The notes below the pieces were generated by a model that saw only the letters and a list, made by a program, of their open reading frames with translations, had not been told where the DNA came from and did no database searches. Positions 34,913-44,038 of a DNA stretch of 64,000 nt are shown one piece after another. Origin of the DNA: an uncultured Bacteroidales bacterium (GTDB lineage Bacteria > Bacteroidota > Bacteroidia > Bacteroidales > UBA932); the NCBI GenBank assembly GCA_900317925.1, contig ONIQ01000005.1, positions 1-64,000 on the forward strand, in the 5' to 3' direction. The translations under genes were made by a program, and so were the position numbers. Positions within the stretch are counted from its first letter, which is position 1. The number at the start of each line of letters is the position of its first letter.

Positions 34913-36682
34913 TTATTTTTTTACGTCGGTTTTAATCTGCAGTTCCTCCAGCTGGCTGTCGTCGATGGCCGAAGGGGAATCAATCATCACGTCGCGGCCC
35001 TGGTTGTTCTTCGGGAAGGCAATGTAGTCGCGGATGGTATCCTGGCCGCCGAAGAGGGCGCAGACGCGGTCGAAACCGAAGGCGAGGCCGCCGTGGGGCG
35101 GTGCGCCGAACTTGAAGGCGTTGATGATGAAGCCGAATTTGTACTCGGCCTCTTCGGGTCCGATGCCCAGTACTTCGAACATGCGTTTCTGCATGTCGGC
35201 GTTGTGGATCCGGATGGAGCCGCCGCCCAGTTCGGTACCGTTCAGCACAAAGTCATAGGCATTGGCGCAGACGCGCTCCAGGTCTTCTTTCTTGTCGGAG
35301 TAGAACCATTTCTCGTGCTCCGGCTTGGGGGCGGTGAAGGGATGGTGCATGGCGTAGAAGCGCTGGGTTTCGTCGTCCCACTCCAGCAGCGGGAAATCCA
35401 CGATCCACAGCGGGGCGAACTCCTTGGGGTTCCGCAGACCCAGCCGGTTGCCCATCTCGATACGCAGGACGCCCAGCATGGTCTGCACCTTGCGCAGGTT
35501 GCTTCCGGACAGGACCAGCAGCAGCTCGCCGGGTTTGGCTTCGGCCTTGGCGGCGATGCGCGCCAGGTCTTCGGGACCGTAGAATTTGTCCATGGAGCTC
35601 TTGAAGGTGCCGTCGGCGTTTACCTTGATATATATAAGGCCTTTGGCGCCCACCTGCGGACGTTTCACCCACTCGGTCAGCTCGTCAAGCTGCTTGCGGG
35701 TGTACTCGGCACCGCCCGGGACGGAAATCGCGCCGATATAGGCGGCATCGTCCAGCACGCCGAAGCCTTTTCCCTTGGCCTCGGCGGTGATGTCGTGGAT
35801 GGTCATGCCGAAGCGGATATCCGGTTTGTCGGAACCGTAGCGGTCCATGGCGTCGTACCAGCTCATGCGCGGGATGGGGTTGGCGATCTCTACGTTCAGC
35901 ACGTTCTTGAACAGGGTGCGCATCATGCCCTCGAAGGTATTCAGCACGTCCTCCTGCTCCACGAAACTCATCTCGCAGTCAATCTGGGTGAATTCCGGCT
36001 GACGGTCGGCGCGCAGGTCCTCGTCGCGGAAGCAGCGTACAATCTGGAAGTAGCGGTCGTATCCCGCTACCATGAGCAGCTGCTTGAAGGTCTGGGGGCT
36101 CTGCGGCAGGGCGTAGAACTGGCCGGGATTCATGCGGGAGGGGACCACAAAGTCGCGGGCTCCTTCCGGGGTCGATTTGATGAGGTACGGGGTTTCGATC
36201 TCCAGGAACCCATTCGCATCCAGGTAGTTGCGGGTCTCGTGTGCAATCTTGTGACGCAGCATCAGCGCGTTCTTCAGCGGATTGCGGCGCAGGTCCAGGT
36301 ACCGGTATTTCATGCGGATATCCTCTCCGCCGTCGCTCTCGTCTTCGATGGTGAAGGGCGGGGTGACGCTCTTGTTGAGGATGTTGATGGCGTTCACCTT
36401 GATTTCGATGTCGCCCGTATCCATCTTCGGGTTCTTGCTCTGGCGCTCCAGGACTTCGCCGGAAGCCTGGATGACGAATTCACGTCCCAGCGAAGTGGCG
36501 GTTTCCACCAATGCGACGGGGGCGTCGGCCTCGACCACCAGCTGCGTGACGCCATAGCGGTCGCGCAGGTCGATGAAGGTCATTCCTCCTAGTTTTCGGG
36601 CCTTCTGGACCCATCCGGCCAGCGTTACCTGCCGGCCTTTGTCAGAAATGCGGAGTTCCCCGCATGTGTGTGTGCGATACAT
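34913..36682 (-). CDS. aspS: Aspartate-tRNA ligase
   Basis: 589 residues from the ATG at 36682 ([12 protein letters not shown]). Class IIb synthetase: OB-fold anticodon domain ([22 protein letters not shown]), motif 2 ([18 protein letters not shown]), a bacterial GAD insertion around residues 290-420 and motif 3 ([15 protein letters not shown]). It charges tRNA-Asp. The ORF can be opened further upstream (36727), but that overlaps the -7 box at 36732-36725 and is not family-like. The upstream region carries two copies of a 22-bp repeat, each with an AATATC-GG-GATATT dyad. Confidence 0.96.
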   Translation of the reverse strand: MYRTHTCGELRISDKGRQVTLAGWVQKARKLGGMTFIDLRDRYGVTQLVVEADAPVALVETATSLGREFVIQASGEVLERQSKNPKMDTGDIEIKVNAINILNKSVTPPFTIEDESDGGEDIRMKYRYLDLRRNPLKNALMLRHKIAHETRNYLDANGFLEIETPYLIKSTPEGARDFVVPSRMNPGQFYALPQSPQTFKQLLMVAGYDRYFQIVRCFRDEDLRADRQPEFTQIDCEMSFVEQEDVLNTFEGMMRTLFKNVLNVEIANPIPRMSWYDAMDRYGSDKPDIRFGMTIHDITAEAKGKGFGVLDDAAYIGAISVPGGAEYTRKQLDELTEWVKRPQVGAKGLIYIKVNADGTFKSSMDKFYGPEDLARIAAKAEAKPGELLLVLSGSNLRKVQTMLGVLRIEMGNRLGLRNPKEFAPLWIVDFPLLEWDDETQRFYAMHHPFTAPKPEHEKWFYSDKKEDLERVCANAYDFVLNGTELGGGSIRIHNADMQKRMFEVLGIGPEEAEYKFGFIINAFKFGAPPHGGLAFGFDRVCALFGGQDTIRDYIAFPKNNQGRDVMIDSPSAIDDSQLEELQIKTDVKK

Positions 36683-36724
36683 ATCGATGTTGTTGTTTTT
36701 GTCGTTCGGAATCAATCCAACCGA

Positions 36725-36784
36725 CAAAAATACAAAAAATATCGGGATATTATCCTATTAGGAAAATATCGGGATATTATCCTA
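36725..36784 (-). promoter_or_regulatory. aspS upstream region: -7 element and tandem dyad repeat
   Basis: The minus strand has TATTTTTG at 36732-36725 (TAnnTTTG). Just upstream, a 22-bp sequence occurs twice, at 36736-36757 and 36763-36784, with a 27-bp period. Each copy contains the inverted repeat AATATC-N2-GATATT (36738-36751 and 36765-36778). The second copy overlaps the stop codon of rsmA. The spacing puts the two dyads about 2.6 helical turns apart. This is operator-like, but no regulator is known. Confidence 0.55.
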
Positions 36785-37586
36785 AAAGGAGGGTAAGGGA
36801 GATGAAGTCTTCCACGCTCAGGCGTTCGGGGCGCAGGTCAAAGACCGGGTCGGAAAGGAAGGCGGCCAGGGCGTCGTCGTCCCAGCCCTGCCGCTGGGCC
36901 TTGGCCCGGATGAGGGGCTTGAGGGAATTGCGCAGGGTTTTGCGCCGCTGGTTGAAAGCGGTTTTCACCACGGCCTTGAAGAGGCCCTCGTCGCAGCCCA
37001 GGCTGGTGCGGGCGTTGCGCCGGAGCCGGATTACCGCGCTCTGGACCTTGGGCGGCGGGGCAAAACAACCCGAACCCACACTCATCACATACTCAATGTC
37101 GTACCAGGCCTGCAGCAGGACGGAAAGGATGCCATAGGTCTTGGTGCCGGGCTTCTCGGCGATGCGTTCGGCCACCTCTTTCTGGATCATGCACACCACC
37201 TGCGGGATGCGGTCCTTGTAGTCCAGGATGCGGAAGAAAATCTGCGAGGAAATGTTGTAGGGGAAGTTCCCGATGATGCAAAAATCGCCCGGGAAGAACT
37301 TCGGGAGGTTCATTTTCAGGAAGTCGGCCTCCAGCAGTCGGCCCGCAAGGCCCGGAAAATGCTGCATCAGGTAGGCCACGCTCTCGGAGTCAATCTCCAC
37401 CAGTTTCAGGTCGATATCGGTCCGTTCCAGCAGGTATTGGGACAGCACGCCCATGCCCGGTCCGATTTCCAATACCGGCATCGGCACGGAGGCGGCATCG
37501 GGCTGCAGGGCGTCCACGATGGCCCGGGCGATGCTTTGGTCGGTCAGGAAATGCTGGCCCAGGGCCTTTTTTGCTCGAACTTCCAT
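36777..37586 (-). CDS. rsmA: 16S rRNA (adenine1518-N6/adenine1519-N6)-dimethyltransferase
   Basis: 269 residues. The start RAKKALGQHFLTDQSIA is typical of KsgA/RsmA. SAM motif I is VLEIGPGMGVLSQYLL, and the catalytic motif NFPYNISSQIFF is intact. It dimethylates two adjacent adenines in helix 45 of 16S rRNA during late 30S assembly; loss gives kasugamycin resistance in other species. Two nt separate it from the stop of dnaE. Confidence 0.95.
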   Translation of the reverse strand: MEVRAKKALGQHFLTDQSIARAIVDALQPDAASVPMPVLEIGPGMGVLSQYLLERTDIDLKLVEIDSESVAYLMQHFPGLAGRLLEADFLKMNLPKFFPGDFCIIGNFPYNISSQIFFRILDYKDRIPQVVCMIQKEVAERIAEKPGTKTYGILSVLLQAWYDIEYVMSVGSGCFAPPPKVQSAVIRLRRNARTSLGCDEGLFKAVVKTAFNQRRKTLRNSLKPLIRAKAQRQGWDDDALAAFLSDPVFDLRPERLSVEDFISLTLLLG

Positions 37587-37588
37587 AC

Positions 37589-40500
37589 TTACATCTTTCT
37601 TTGAACGGAATAGGGAACGCCCAGGGCCTTGACATCCCGGATGAAATCGGCATTGACCGCCACCTGGAACTTCTTGGAGAAGAATTCGATACGGTAATGG
37701 GTCACCGGGTCGGTGAGGTAGATGTTCAGGGGGATCAAACCCTTGTGGGCGGTGAGCAGTTTCACCAGTTTCTTCCGGAACTCCTGCGTAAGCATGGGGG
37801 TGGTGAGCTGGATGGAGAAACCGCTAAGGAGAGAATCGGACATGTTGCCCAAGAGGGCGATGTCTTTGACTTTCAGGGTATAAGGAGCCGTCTTGCCCTG
37901 GGCTTTTTCCTCGGGCCGCAGGCCGAATTTCTCGCCGATTTCTCCTTCGATGAACAGGGCTTCGTGCAGCTGGATCTTCCCCAGGAACTTCTCATGGTCT
38001 TTTCCGAAGAGGGCCAGTTCGTAGCTGCCGTTGTAATCTTCCAGCAGGGTGCGCGAGAACGGCCTTCCGGTGCGGGTGGTGAGGTTTTTGGTATCGGTCA
38101 CCAGACCGGCCACGCTCACTTTTTGCGGGGTTTTCTTGCGCTCGCACTCGGCCACCAGGTCGTTCAGCGAGCTGATGGGACAGGTGGTGAAGGTCTCCAG
38201 TTCGAAGGTATATTTGTCCAGCGGATGCGAGGAGATGTACATGCCCACCAGTTCCTTTTCTTTCTGGAGCTTCGCCAGTTCGTCCTCCTCGCCCGACATC
38301 GGCGGCATTTCCGGCCGCACGGGCTTCATTTCCTCCATCTCCCCGAAGAGGGAAGATCCGGCATCGATGGTATCGTGGTGGTAGCAATCGGCATAATTGA
38401 CCAACTCGTCGATGAAGGGGACGTTGTTCTTGCACGGCAGGAAGAACTGGGTGCGGCGGGCGCCGAACGAATCGAACGCTCCCGCGTTGACCAGGGTTTC
38501 GAGGGCTTTCCGGTTCATCCCCGGGACGCGTTCCGCAAAATCGAAGATGTCCGCAAACGGACCGTGGGCTTCGCGTTCGGAAATGATGGCATCTACCACA
38601 TTGGAGCCGAATCCTTTCATGCCGCCCAGGCCGAAACGGATATCGCCGTCCTTGTTCACGGCAAAACGGGCCTCGGATTCGTTCACGTCGGGGCTCAGCA
38701 CCTTGATGCCGCCCTTCTTGCAGTCGTCCATGATCTCCTTCATTTCCGTCATGTTGGACAACTGGTTGCTCAGGTTGGCCGCCTGGAATTCGGCGGGATA
38801 ATGCGCTTTCAGCCAGCCGGTCTGGTAGGCTACCCAGGCATAGCAGGTGGCGTGCGATTTGTTGAAGGCATAGGAGGCGAATTTCCGCCAGTCGGCCCAG
38901 ATCTTGTCCAGCACCTCCTTGGGATGGCCGTTTTCTACACCGCCCTTGATAAAATCGGCATACAGGCTCTCCAGCACGTCGATTTTTTTCTTTCCCATGG
39001 CCTTGCGGAGCTTGTCGGCCTTGCCTTTGGAGAAGCCCGACACCTTCTGGGAAATCCGCATCACCTGCTCCTGGTACACGGTTACGCCGTAGGTTTCCTC
39101 CAGGAATTCGCCCATGACCGGCAGGTCGAAGGTGATCTCCTCCTCGCCTCGTTTGCGGGCGACGAAGGAGGGGATGTAATCCATCGGTCCCGGGCGGTAG
39201 AGGGCGTTCATAGCGATGAGGTCCTCGAAGCGTTGCGGGTGCAGGCGCTGCAGCCATTCCTTCATGCCGGGCGATTCAAACTGGAAGATGCTTTTGGTAT
39301 CGCCCCGCGAATAGAGGTCGTAGGTGGCGGCATCGTCAATGGGAATTGCCTCAATATCAATGTCTATCCCGTGCCGTTTCTTGATTTGCGCCAGGCAGTC
39401 CATGATGATGGACAGGGTCCGCAGGCCCAGGAAGTCCATCTTCAGCATGCCCACTTCTTCGATGTAGGAACCTTCGTATTGCGACACCCAGACTTCCTGG
39501 CCGGAGGCCTTGTCGGTGCCGGTGGTGATGGGAATGTAGTCTGTCAGGTCGCCGCGGCCGATGATCATCGCACAGGCGTGGATGCCCGTCTGGCGGATGC
39601 AGCCCTCCAGTTTCATGGCATATTCCAGCACTTCGTGGATGAGCGGGTTGTCGCCCTCGTATTCGGCTTTCAGCTCCGGGATGTATTTGATGCAGTTTTT
39701 CAGGTTGGGCTTCATTTCCTTCTCTTCGCCATCCACCTTGACGGTGAACGGGCGGTCCGGAATGAGCTTGGTGAGCCGGTTGGAATCGTCCAGCGGCAGG
39801 CGGCTTACCCGTGCGACATCCTTGATGGCGAGCTTGGCCGCCATGGTGCCGAAGGTAATTACGTGCGAGATGTGGTCCACCCCGTACTTTTCCTGCACGT
39901 ACTGGATGACGCGGTAGCGGCCTTCATCGTCAAAATCCACGTCGATATCCGGCATCGAGATGCGCTCGGGGTTCAGGAAACGCTCGAACAGGAGGTCGTA
40001 CCGGATGGGGTCCAGGTTGGTGATGCGCAGGCAGTAGGCGACGGCGCTGCCGGCCGCGCTGCCACGTCCCGGGCCCACGGAAACGCCGTTGTTTTTTGCC
40101 CAGTTGATGAAGTCCTGGACAATCAGGAAGTAATCCGGGAAGCCCATGCGGGAGATGGTCTTCAGCTCAAAGTCGATGCGCTCTTTCTGGATGTCGTTCA
40201 GTTCCTCGCCGTACCGCATGTGCGCTCCCTCGTAACAGAGTTTGCACAGGTAGGCCACGGAGTTGCAGAAGTCGTCTCCGCGGTAGGTGCGGCTCTTTTC
40301 GGAGCCGTCTTTGTTGTACACCACCTCGTCCCGGCCCTCGTCGATGACCGCCTTGTACAGGCCGGTCCAGTGGTCGATGTCTTTGAGGAAGTCGGCCGGC
40401 AGTTCGAAACGGGGCAGCACGTGTCCGCGGTCGATGTCGTAGTTTTCCACCTTCTCCAGCACTTCCAGCGTGTTGGCGATGGCTTCCGGGTGATCCGGGA

Positions 40501-41290
40501 AGAGGGCGAGCATCTCTTCTTCGCTCTTGAGATACTCCTGCTGGGTATAGTGCAGGCGGTCCGGCTCGTCCAGGAACTTGCCGGTATTCAGGCAGATAAG
40601 CCGGTCGTGGGCGGGACCGTCTTCCTTATCGACAAAGTGGACGTCGTTGGTGGCAATCACCTTTACGCCGTGCTTTTTGGCCAATTCGAACAGGGTGGGC
40701 ACGTAGGCGCACTGGCCCTCGTAAACGTCCAGGGACAGGCCCGGCACCTCGGTTTTGTGGTACATTACCTCCAGGTAATAGTCCTCTCCGAAGAGTTTCT
40801 TGTGCCATTCGATGGCCTTGTCCGCCCCGGCGATATCGCCCGCCAGGATGCAGCGCGGAATTTCGCCCGCCATGCAGGCCGAACTGCAGATGAGGTCTTC
40901 GTGGTATTTCTCCACAATCTCGTGGCTCACCCTCGGCTTGTCGTAGTATTTTCCTTCGATGTGGCCGGTGGAGACAATCTTCATCAGGTTCTTGTAGCCG
41001 TTGTAGTTCTTGGCCAGCAGGATCAGGTGATAGTATTTGCGGTGCTCGGAGTCTTTGATGCGGTGGTCGTAGCCCTGCGTCACATAAATCTCACAGCCGA
41101 TGACGGGTTTGACGGTGGGATGTTTTTTGGCAAATTTAAAAAACTCCTTCACCCCGTACATGTTGCCGTGGTCGGTGATGGCGAGGCCGGGCATGCCCAT
41201 CTGCTCGGCGCGGTCGAACAGATGCTCGATGGAACTTTGCCCATCGAGGATTGAGTATTGCGTGTGGACGTGCAGATGTACGAATGCCAT
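37589..41290 (-). CDS. dnaE: DNA polymerase III subunit alpha
   Basis: 1233 residues from the ATG at 41290 (MAFVHLHVHTQYS). It has the PHP domain with HLHVHT and ITDHGNMYG, then the polymerase palm with GPGRGSAAGSAVAYCL and the catalytic aspartates in MPDIDVDFDD. The fingers, helix-hairpin-helix region (FAERVPGMNRKALETLVNAGAFD) and C-terminal OB-fold (VSVAGLVTDTKNLTTRTGRPF) follow. It is the replicative DNA polymerase. Upstream codons to 41365 are excluded because the PHP motif must be near the N-terminus. A -7 box ends only 4 nt before the ATG. dnaE, rsmA, aspS and the FAD gene run in one direction with small gaps. Confidence 0.96.
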   Translation of the reverse strand: MAFVHLHVHTQYSILDGQSSIEHLFDRAEQMGMPGLAITDHGNMYGVKEFFKFAKKHPTVKPVIGCEIYVTQGYDHRIKDSEHRKYYHLILLAKNYNGYKNLMKIVSTGHIEGKYYDKPRVSHEIVEKYHEDLICSSACMAGEIPRCILAGDIAGADKAIEWHKKLFGEDYYLEVMYHKTEVPGLSLDVYEGQCAYVPTLFELAKKHGVKVIATNDVHFVDKEDGPAHDRLICLNTGKFLDEPDRLHYTQQEYLKSEEEMLALFPDHPEAIANTLEVLEKVENYDIDRGHVLPRFELPADFLKDIDHWTGLYKAVIDEGRDEVVYNKDGSEKSRTYRGDDFCNSVAYLCKLCYEGAHMRYGEELNDIQKERIDFELKTISRMGFPDYFLIVQDFINWAKNNGVSVGPGRGSAAGSAVAYCLRITNLDPIRYDLLFERFLNPERISMPDIDVDFDDEGRYRVIQYVQEKYGVDHISHVITFGTMAAKLAIKDVARVSRLPLDDSNRLTKLIPDRPFTVKVDGEEKEMKPNLKNCIKYIPELKAEYEGDNPLIHEVLEYAMKLEGCIRQTGIHACAMIIGRGDLTDYIPITTGTDKASGQEVWVSQYEGSYIEEVGMLKMDFLGLRTLSIIMDCLAQIKKRHGIDIDIEAIPIDDAATYDLYSRGDTKSIFQFESPGMKEWLQRLHPQRFEDLIAMNALYRPGPMDYIPSFVARKRGEEEITFDLPVMGEFLEETYGVTVYQEQVMRISQKVSGFSKGKADKLRKAMGKKKIDVLESLYADFIKGGVENGHPKEVLDKIWADWRKFASYAFNKSHATCYAWVAYQTGWLKAHYPAEFQAANLSNQLSNMTEMKEIMDDCKKGGIKVLSPDVNESEARFAVNKDGDIRFGLGGMKGFGSNVVDAIISEREAHGPFADIFDFAERVPGMNRKALETLVNAGAFDSFGARRTQFFLPCKNNVPFIDELVNYADCYHHDTIDAGSSLFGEMEEMKPVRPEMPPMSGEEDELAKLQKEKELVGMYISSHPLDKYTFELETFTTCPISSLNDLVAECERKKTPQKVSVAGLVTDTKNLTTRTGRPFSRTLLEDYNGSYELALFGKDHEKFLGKIQLHEALFIEGEIGEKFGLRPEEKAQGKTAPYTLKVKDIALLGNMSDSLLSGFSIQLTTPMLTQEFRKKLVKLLTAHKGLIPLNIYLTDPVTHYRIEFFSKKFQVAVNADFIRDVKALGVPYSVQRKM

Positions 41291-41294
41291 ACGA

Positions 41295-41302
41295 CAAAGA
41301 TA
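41295..41302 (-). promoter_or_regulatory. -7 element (TATCTTTG) directly upstream of dnaE
   Basis: An exact TAnnTTTG on the minus strand, ending 4 nt before the dnaE ATG. If used, the mRNA would be leaderless or begin within the first codon. No TTTG lies 19-21 nt upstream. Confidence 0.4.
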
Positions 41303-41326
41303 GAAAGATTCAAGGGAAAAAGAAAA

Positions 41327-41358
41327 TTTGTAATTCCCAAAAAAAGGAGGTAATTTTG
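41327..41358 (+). promoter_or_regulatory. Promoter of the TonB-C domain gene, full consensus
   Basis: TTTG at 41327-41330, a 20-nt spacer, TAATTTTG at 41351-41358. Initiation near 41364 gives a leader of about 13 nt before the ATG at 41377. It is divergent from dnaE. Confidence 0.8.
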
Positions 41359-41376
41359 CATCCAAATAGCGTAAAA

Positions 41377-41778
41377 ATGAAGCCGTTCAAACTCCTTGTC
41401 TTATTCTGTTTCGCGATCTGGTTCTCTTCGGGCAACCTTTTCGCGCAAGACGAGAAGTTGTTCACCTATCAGGAGGTGGATACCAAGCCGACATTCAAAG
41501 GCGGCGATTTGAACAGTTTCACCGTTTGGGTTCACAAGAATGTTACCTATCCGAGCATTGCCCGCGACAATGGCGTGCAAGGCCGGATCATCATTCAGTT
41601 TACGGTGGGACCCGACGGGGTTGTCCGCGATATCAAGGCCATCCGCAGCGTGGATGTCACCCTTGAAAAAGAGGCCATCCGGGTGGTGAAATCCTCACCC
41701 AAATGGGAACCGGGTGTGAAAGACGGGGCCTCGGTCGCAACCCGTATGAACATACCCGTTATTTTCCGGTTGCTCTAA
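41377..41778 (+). CDS. Small exported TonB C-terminal domain protein
   Basis: 133 residues: a signal peptide (LLVLFCFAIWFSSGNLFA) followed directly by one TonB_C domain (VWVHKNVTYPSIARDNGVQGRIIIQFTV, ending MNIPVIFRLL). There is no inner-membrane anchor plus proline-rich linker, so this is not a classical TonB. Secreted stand-alone TonB_C proteins are common in Bacteroidota, and their role is unclear (periplasmic binding to receptor TonB boxes is one idea). It has its own consensus promoter and no cotranscribed neighbour; the next gene is convergent. Confidence 0.88.
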   Translation: MKPFKLLVLFCFAIWFSSGNLFAQDEKLFTYQEVDTKPTFKGGDLNSFTVWVHKNVTYPSIARDNGVQGRIIIQFTVGPDGVVRDIKAIRSVDVTLEKEAIRVVKSSPKWEPGVKDGASVATRMNIPVIFRLL

Positions 41779-41788
41779 ACCCGGGATG

Positions 41789-42979
41789 CTATTTCTCCTG
41801 CCAGCGCAGCAGGGCTTCCAGAAAATAATAGTCGGCGTACGTGAGCGGTACGTCAATCTCGCTTCCGGCGGGCAGGTTTCCTACGCAGTGGCGCAGGAGG
41901 AAACCGCCGTTCTGTCCGGCTTTGGCCAGGTACGGGGCCGATGCCAGGGTCTTGAGCTGGCGTCTGGCCAGTTTGCGGAAGCGTTTGGCCAGGGTGGCGT
42001 CCTGGGAATCCAGTTGCCGGGCCAGGTCCAGGAAGCCGGATGCCAGGATGGCGGCGGCCGATGCATCGCGCCAGGTGTTGGGGCGGGCCGGGTCGGAGAA
42101 GTCCCAGTAGGGGATGCCGTCGGCGGGCAGGTGGGCGGCCACCCATTTTCCAATTCCCGTGGCCTGTGCGAGGAACTCCCGGCTTTCCGCCGTCAAGCCG
42201 CATTTCGCACATTCGCGGGCCATCATCGTATAGCCGTAGAGCGCCCAGGCTTCTCCGCGGGCCCATACGGATGTGTCGGAATAGCCCTGAACCGTCTTCT
42301 TGGTGACCACTGCGCCGGTCTGCGGGTCGAAATCCACCAGGTGGCAGGTGGTAAAATCGTCCCGGAAATGCGTGCGCAGGGTGGTCCGTGCGTGGGTGAT
42401 CGCGATGGAGCGGAGCGTATCCAGCTGGAAATAGCGGGCGGCGCGCATCAGCAATTCCAGGTTCATCATGTTGTCGATGATGACGGGATACTGCCCGCGT
42501 TTGCCGCTTTCCCAGCTTTTGATGGCGCCCACCCTGGGGTTGAACCGTCCGGCCAGTTTCAAGGCTCCGTCCCGCAAAACGGGTCCGGGGGCGATTCCGG
42601 CAATCATGCCGGCGTTCCCGAAACTGGAATTCAGCTGGAAGCCGATGTCGTGGTGGGTGGGCGTCTCAATCAGTCCGTCCAGTTTATGGGTGTTGCGGTC
42701 GGCCCGGGCGGCCATGTCCGGATCGTTCGTACCGGCGAACGTGTACCAGAGCATGCCCGGCCAGAAACCGCTGCACCACCAGTTCTGTTTGCTTTTCCAG
42801 AGGCTGCCGTCAGGGTGCAGGGAACGGGGAAACTCCGCGGGTCCCAGCTGGTCGTCCAAGTGGGTGTATTGGACGCGGGCCAGCTCGAAAACCCGTTTCG
42901 ACAGGTGTTTCATGCTTTCGGCCGATGCCGTTGGAACGGCAAGGACCAGCAGTACCGCTGCAACAAGGCGAGCCTTCAT
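41789..42979 (-). CDS. Glycoside hydrolase family 88 (unsaturated glucuronyl hydrolase)
   Basis: 396 residues with a signal peptide (LVAAVLLVLAVPTASA). It has an (alpha/alpha)6-barrel with the family blocks WWCSGFWPGMLWYTF, IDNMMNLELL (the Asp corresponding to the catalytic acid) and SVWARGEAWALYGYTMMA. GH88 enzymes hydrate the double bond of unsaturated uronic acids released by polysaccharide lyases, from glycosaminoglycans, ulvan or gellan. No lyase is in the window. It lies 2 nt after gpsA and is presumably cotranscribed with it. It is predicted to be periplasmic. Confidence 0.92.
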   Translation of the reverse strand: MKARLVAAVLLVLAVPTASAESMKHLSKRVFELARVQYTHLDDQLGPAEFPRSLHPDGSLWKSKQNWWCSGFWPGMLWYTFAGTNDPDMAARADRNTHKLDGLIETPTHHDIGFQLNSSFGNAGMIAGIAPGPVLRDGALKLAGRFNPRVGAIKSWESGKRGQYPVIIDNMMNLELLMRAARYFQLDTLRSIAITHARTTLRTHFRDDFTTCHLVDFDPQTGAVVTKKTVQGYSDTSVWARGEAWALYGYTMMARECAKCGLTAESREFLAQATGIGKWVAAHLPADGIPYWDFSDPARPNTWRDASAAAILASGFLDLARQLDSQDATLAKRFRKLARRQLKTLASAPYLAKAGQNGGFLLRHCVGNLPAGSEIDVPLTYADYYFLEALLRWQEK

Positions 42980-42981
42980 GC

Positions 42982-44034
42982 TTATTTCGTATGGTCAAAC
43001 GTAAAGCTCTCCCAGGGCAGCTGGGCGTCCTTTCCGTTGTCCAGCACGTCGTTCACGTGGGTCATGAGCGGGAATTCGCGCAGGTCCACCATGCCCAGTT
43101 CGGCTTTGCGGTAGATGGCCTTGGCCACGCGGCGGGCCACCACCAGCGACTCCAGCGTCACGCCGGCCAGGATGTCCATCGCTTCCTGGTAGGTCTTGCC
43201 TTCGCCCAGGAGAATGCCGATCTTGCGCGTCCGGCCGCCGTAAACGGTTACGTAAAGGTCTCCGATACCAATCACGGTGCTGTCTTCGTCGGCACCCTGC
43301 ATGCGCAGCAGCTTGGTCATTTCCTTGGTGGCCTGGTAGAAGGCGGCTGCCTGCGAATTGTAATGCAGGCCGGCGTCCGGGCCAAGGGTGCGGTTCACCA
43401 GGCCGATGGTCATGGCCACGCCCAGGGCATAGGCGTTCTTCAGGGCCACGGCGCTTTCCAGGCCAATGACGTCGTTCGTCGTGGAAATATGGTAGTAAGA
43501 GGTTTGCATGGCCTCTTTCATCATCTTGATCACCGCGGTATCTTTGCCGCAGAAGGCCACTTCGGTCTGGTCGTGGGCAACCAGTTCATAGGACGTGCAC
43601 GGGCCGCCGATGGCGTTCACCTGACGGTGGATGCCCTTCTTGGCCAGTTCGGTCTCCCAGTAGGCGGGGTAGGAAATGAGGGTGCCGTCCGGCAGGTTGA
43701 TCAGGCCCTTGGTTACCGACAGCACCGGCAGGGCGGGATCCAGGTAGGTGAGCACCTCGTTCAAGAACCAGTCCACGCCGAACGAAGAAACGCCGCCAAT
43801 GACGAAATCGGCCCCTTTGACGGCCTCTTTCCACTGGTCGAACTGATAATATTGGATCCCTTTCGGGAAGGGAATCTCGAATTTGGGATGCTGGTTGGTC
43901 GCACGGCAGGCATCAATGATGTCTTTATCCAGCGGAGTGCCTACCAGGCGCACCTCGTTGCCGTTTTCGAAAGCCGGGAACGCAAGGGCGGAGCCCATCA
44001 TTCCGGAGCCGATGATGGTAATGGTCTTCTTCAT
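42982..44034 (-). CDS. gpsA: NAD(P)-dependent glycerol-3-phosphate dehydrogenase family protein
   Basis: 350 residues. The dinucleotide motif ITIIGSGMMGSALAFPAFE is at the N-terminus, with SVTKGLINLPDG and GGPCTSYELVA (the family GPS/GPT loop) in the middle. The catalytic Lys block ALKNAYALGVAM and GIGDLYVTVYGGRTRKIG complete it. Canonical GpsA reduces dihydroxyacetone phosphate to sn-glycerol-3-phosphate for lipid synthesis. The sequence is at the divergent edge of the family and sits between a nuclease and GH88, so a different 3-phospho-sugar substrate is possible. I keep the symbol with moderate confidence. Confidence 0.75.
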   Translation of the reverse strand: MKKTITIIGSGMMGSALAFPAFENGNEVRLVGTPLDKDIIDACRATNQHPKFEIPFPKGIQYYQFDQWKEAVKGADFVIGGVSSFGVDWFLNEVLTYLDPALPVLSVTKGLINLPDGTLISYPAYWETELAKKGIHRQVNAIGGPCTSYELVAHDQTEVAFCGKDTAVIKMMKEAMQTSYYHISTTNDVIGLESAVALKNAYALGVAMTIGLVNRTLGPDAGLHYNSQAAAFYQATKEMTKLLRMQGADEDSTVIGIGDLYVTVYGGRTRKIGILLGEGKTYQEAMDILAGVTLESLVVARRVAKAIYRKAELGMVDLREFPLMTHVNDVLDNGKDAQLPWESFTFDHTK

Positions 44035-44038
44035 ATCT

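Noticed and set aside
37571..41254. A 1227-codon open frame on the plus strand opposite dnaE
   Set aside because: It mirrors the codon pattern of dnaE on the other strand; high GC at third positions removes stops. It has no recognisable domain and no promoter.
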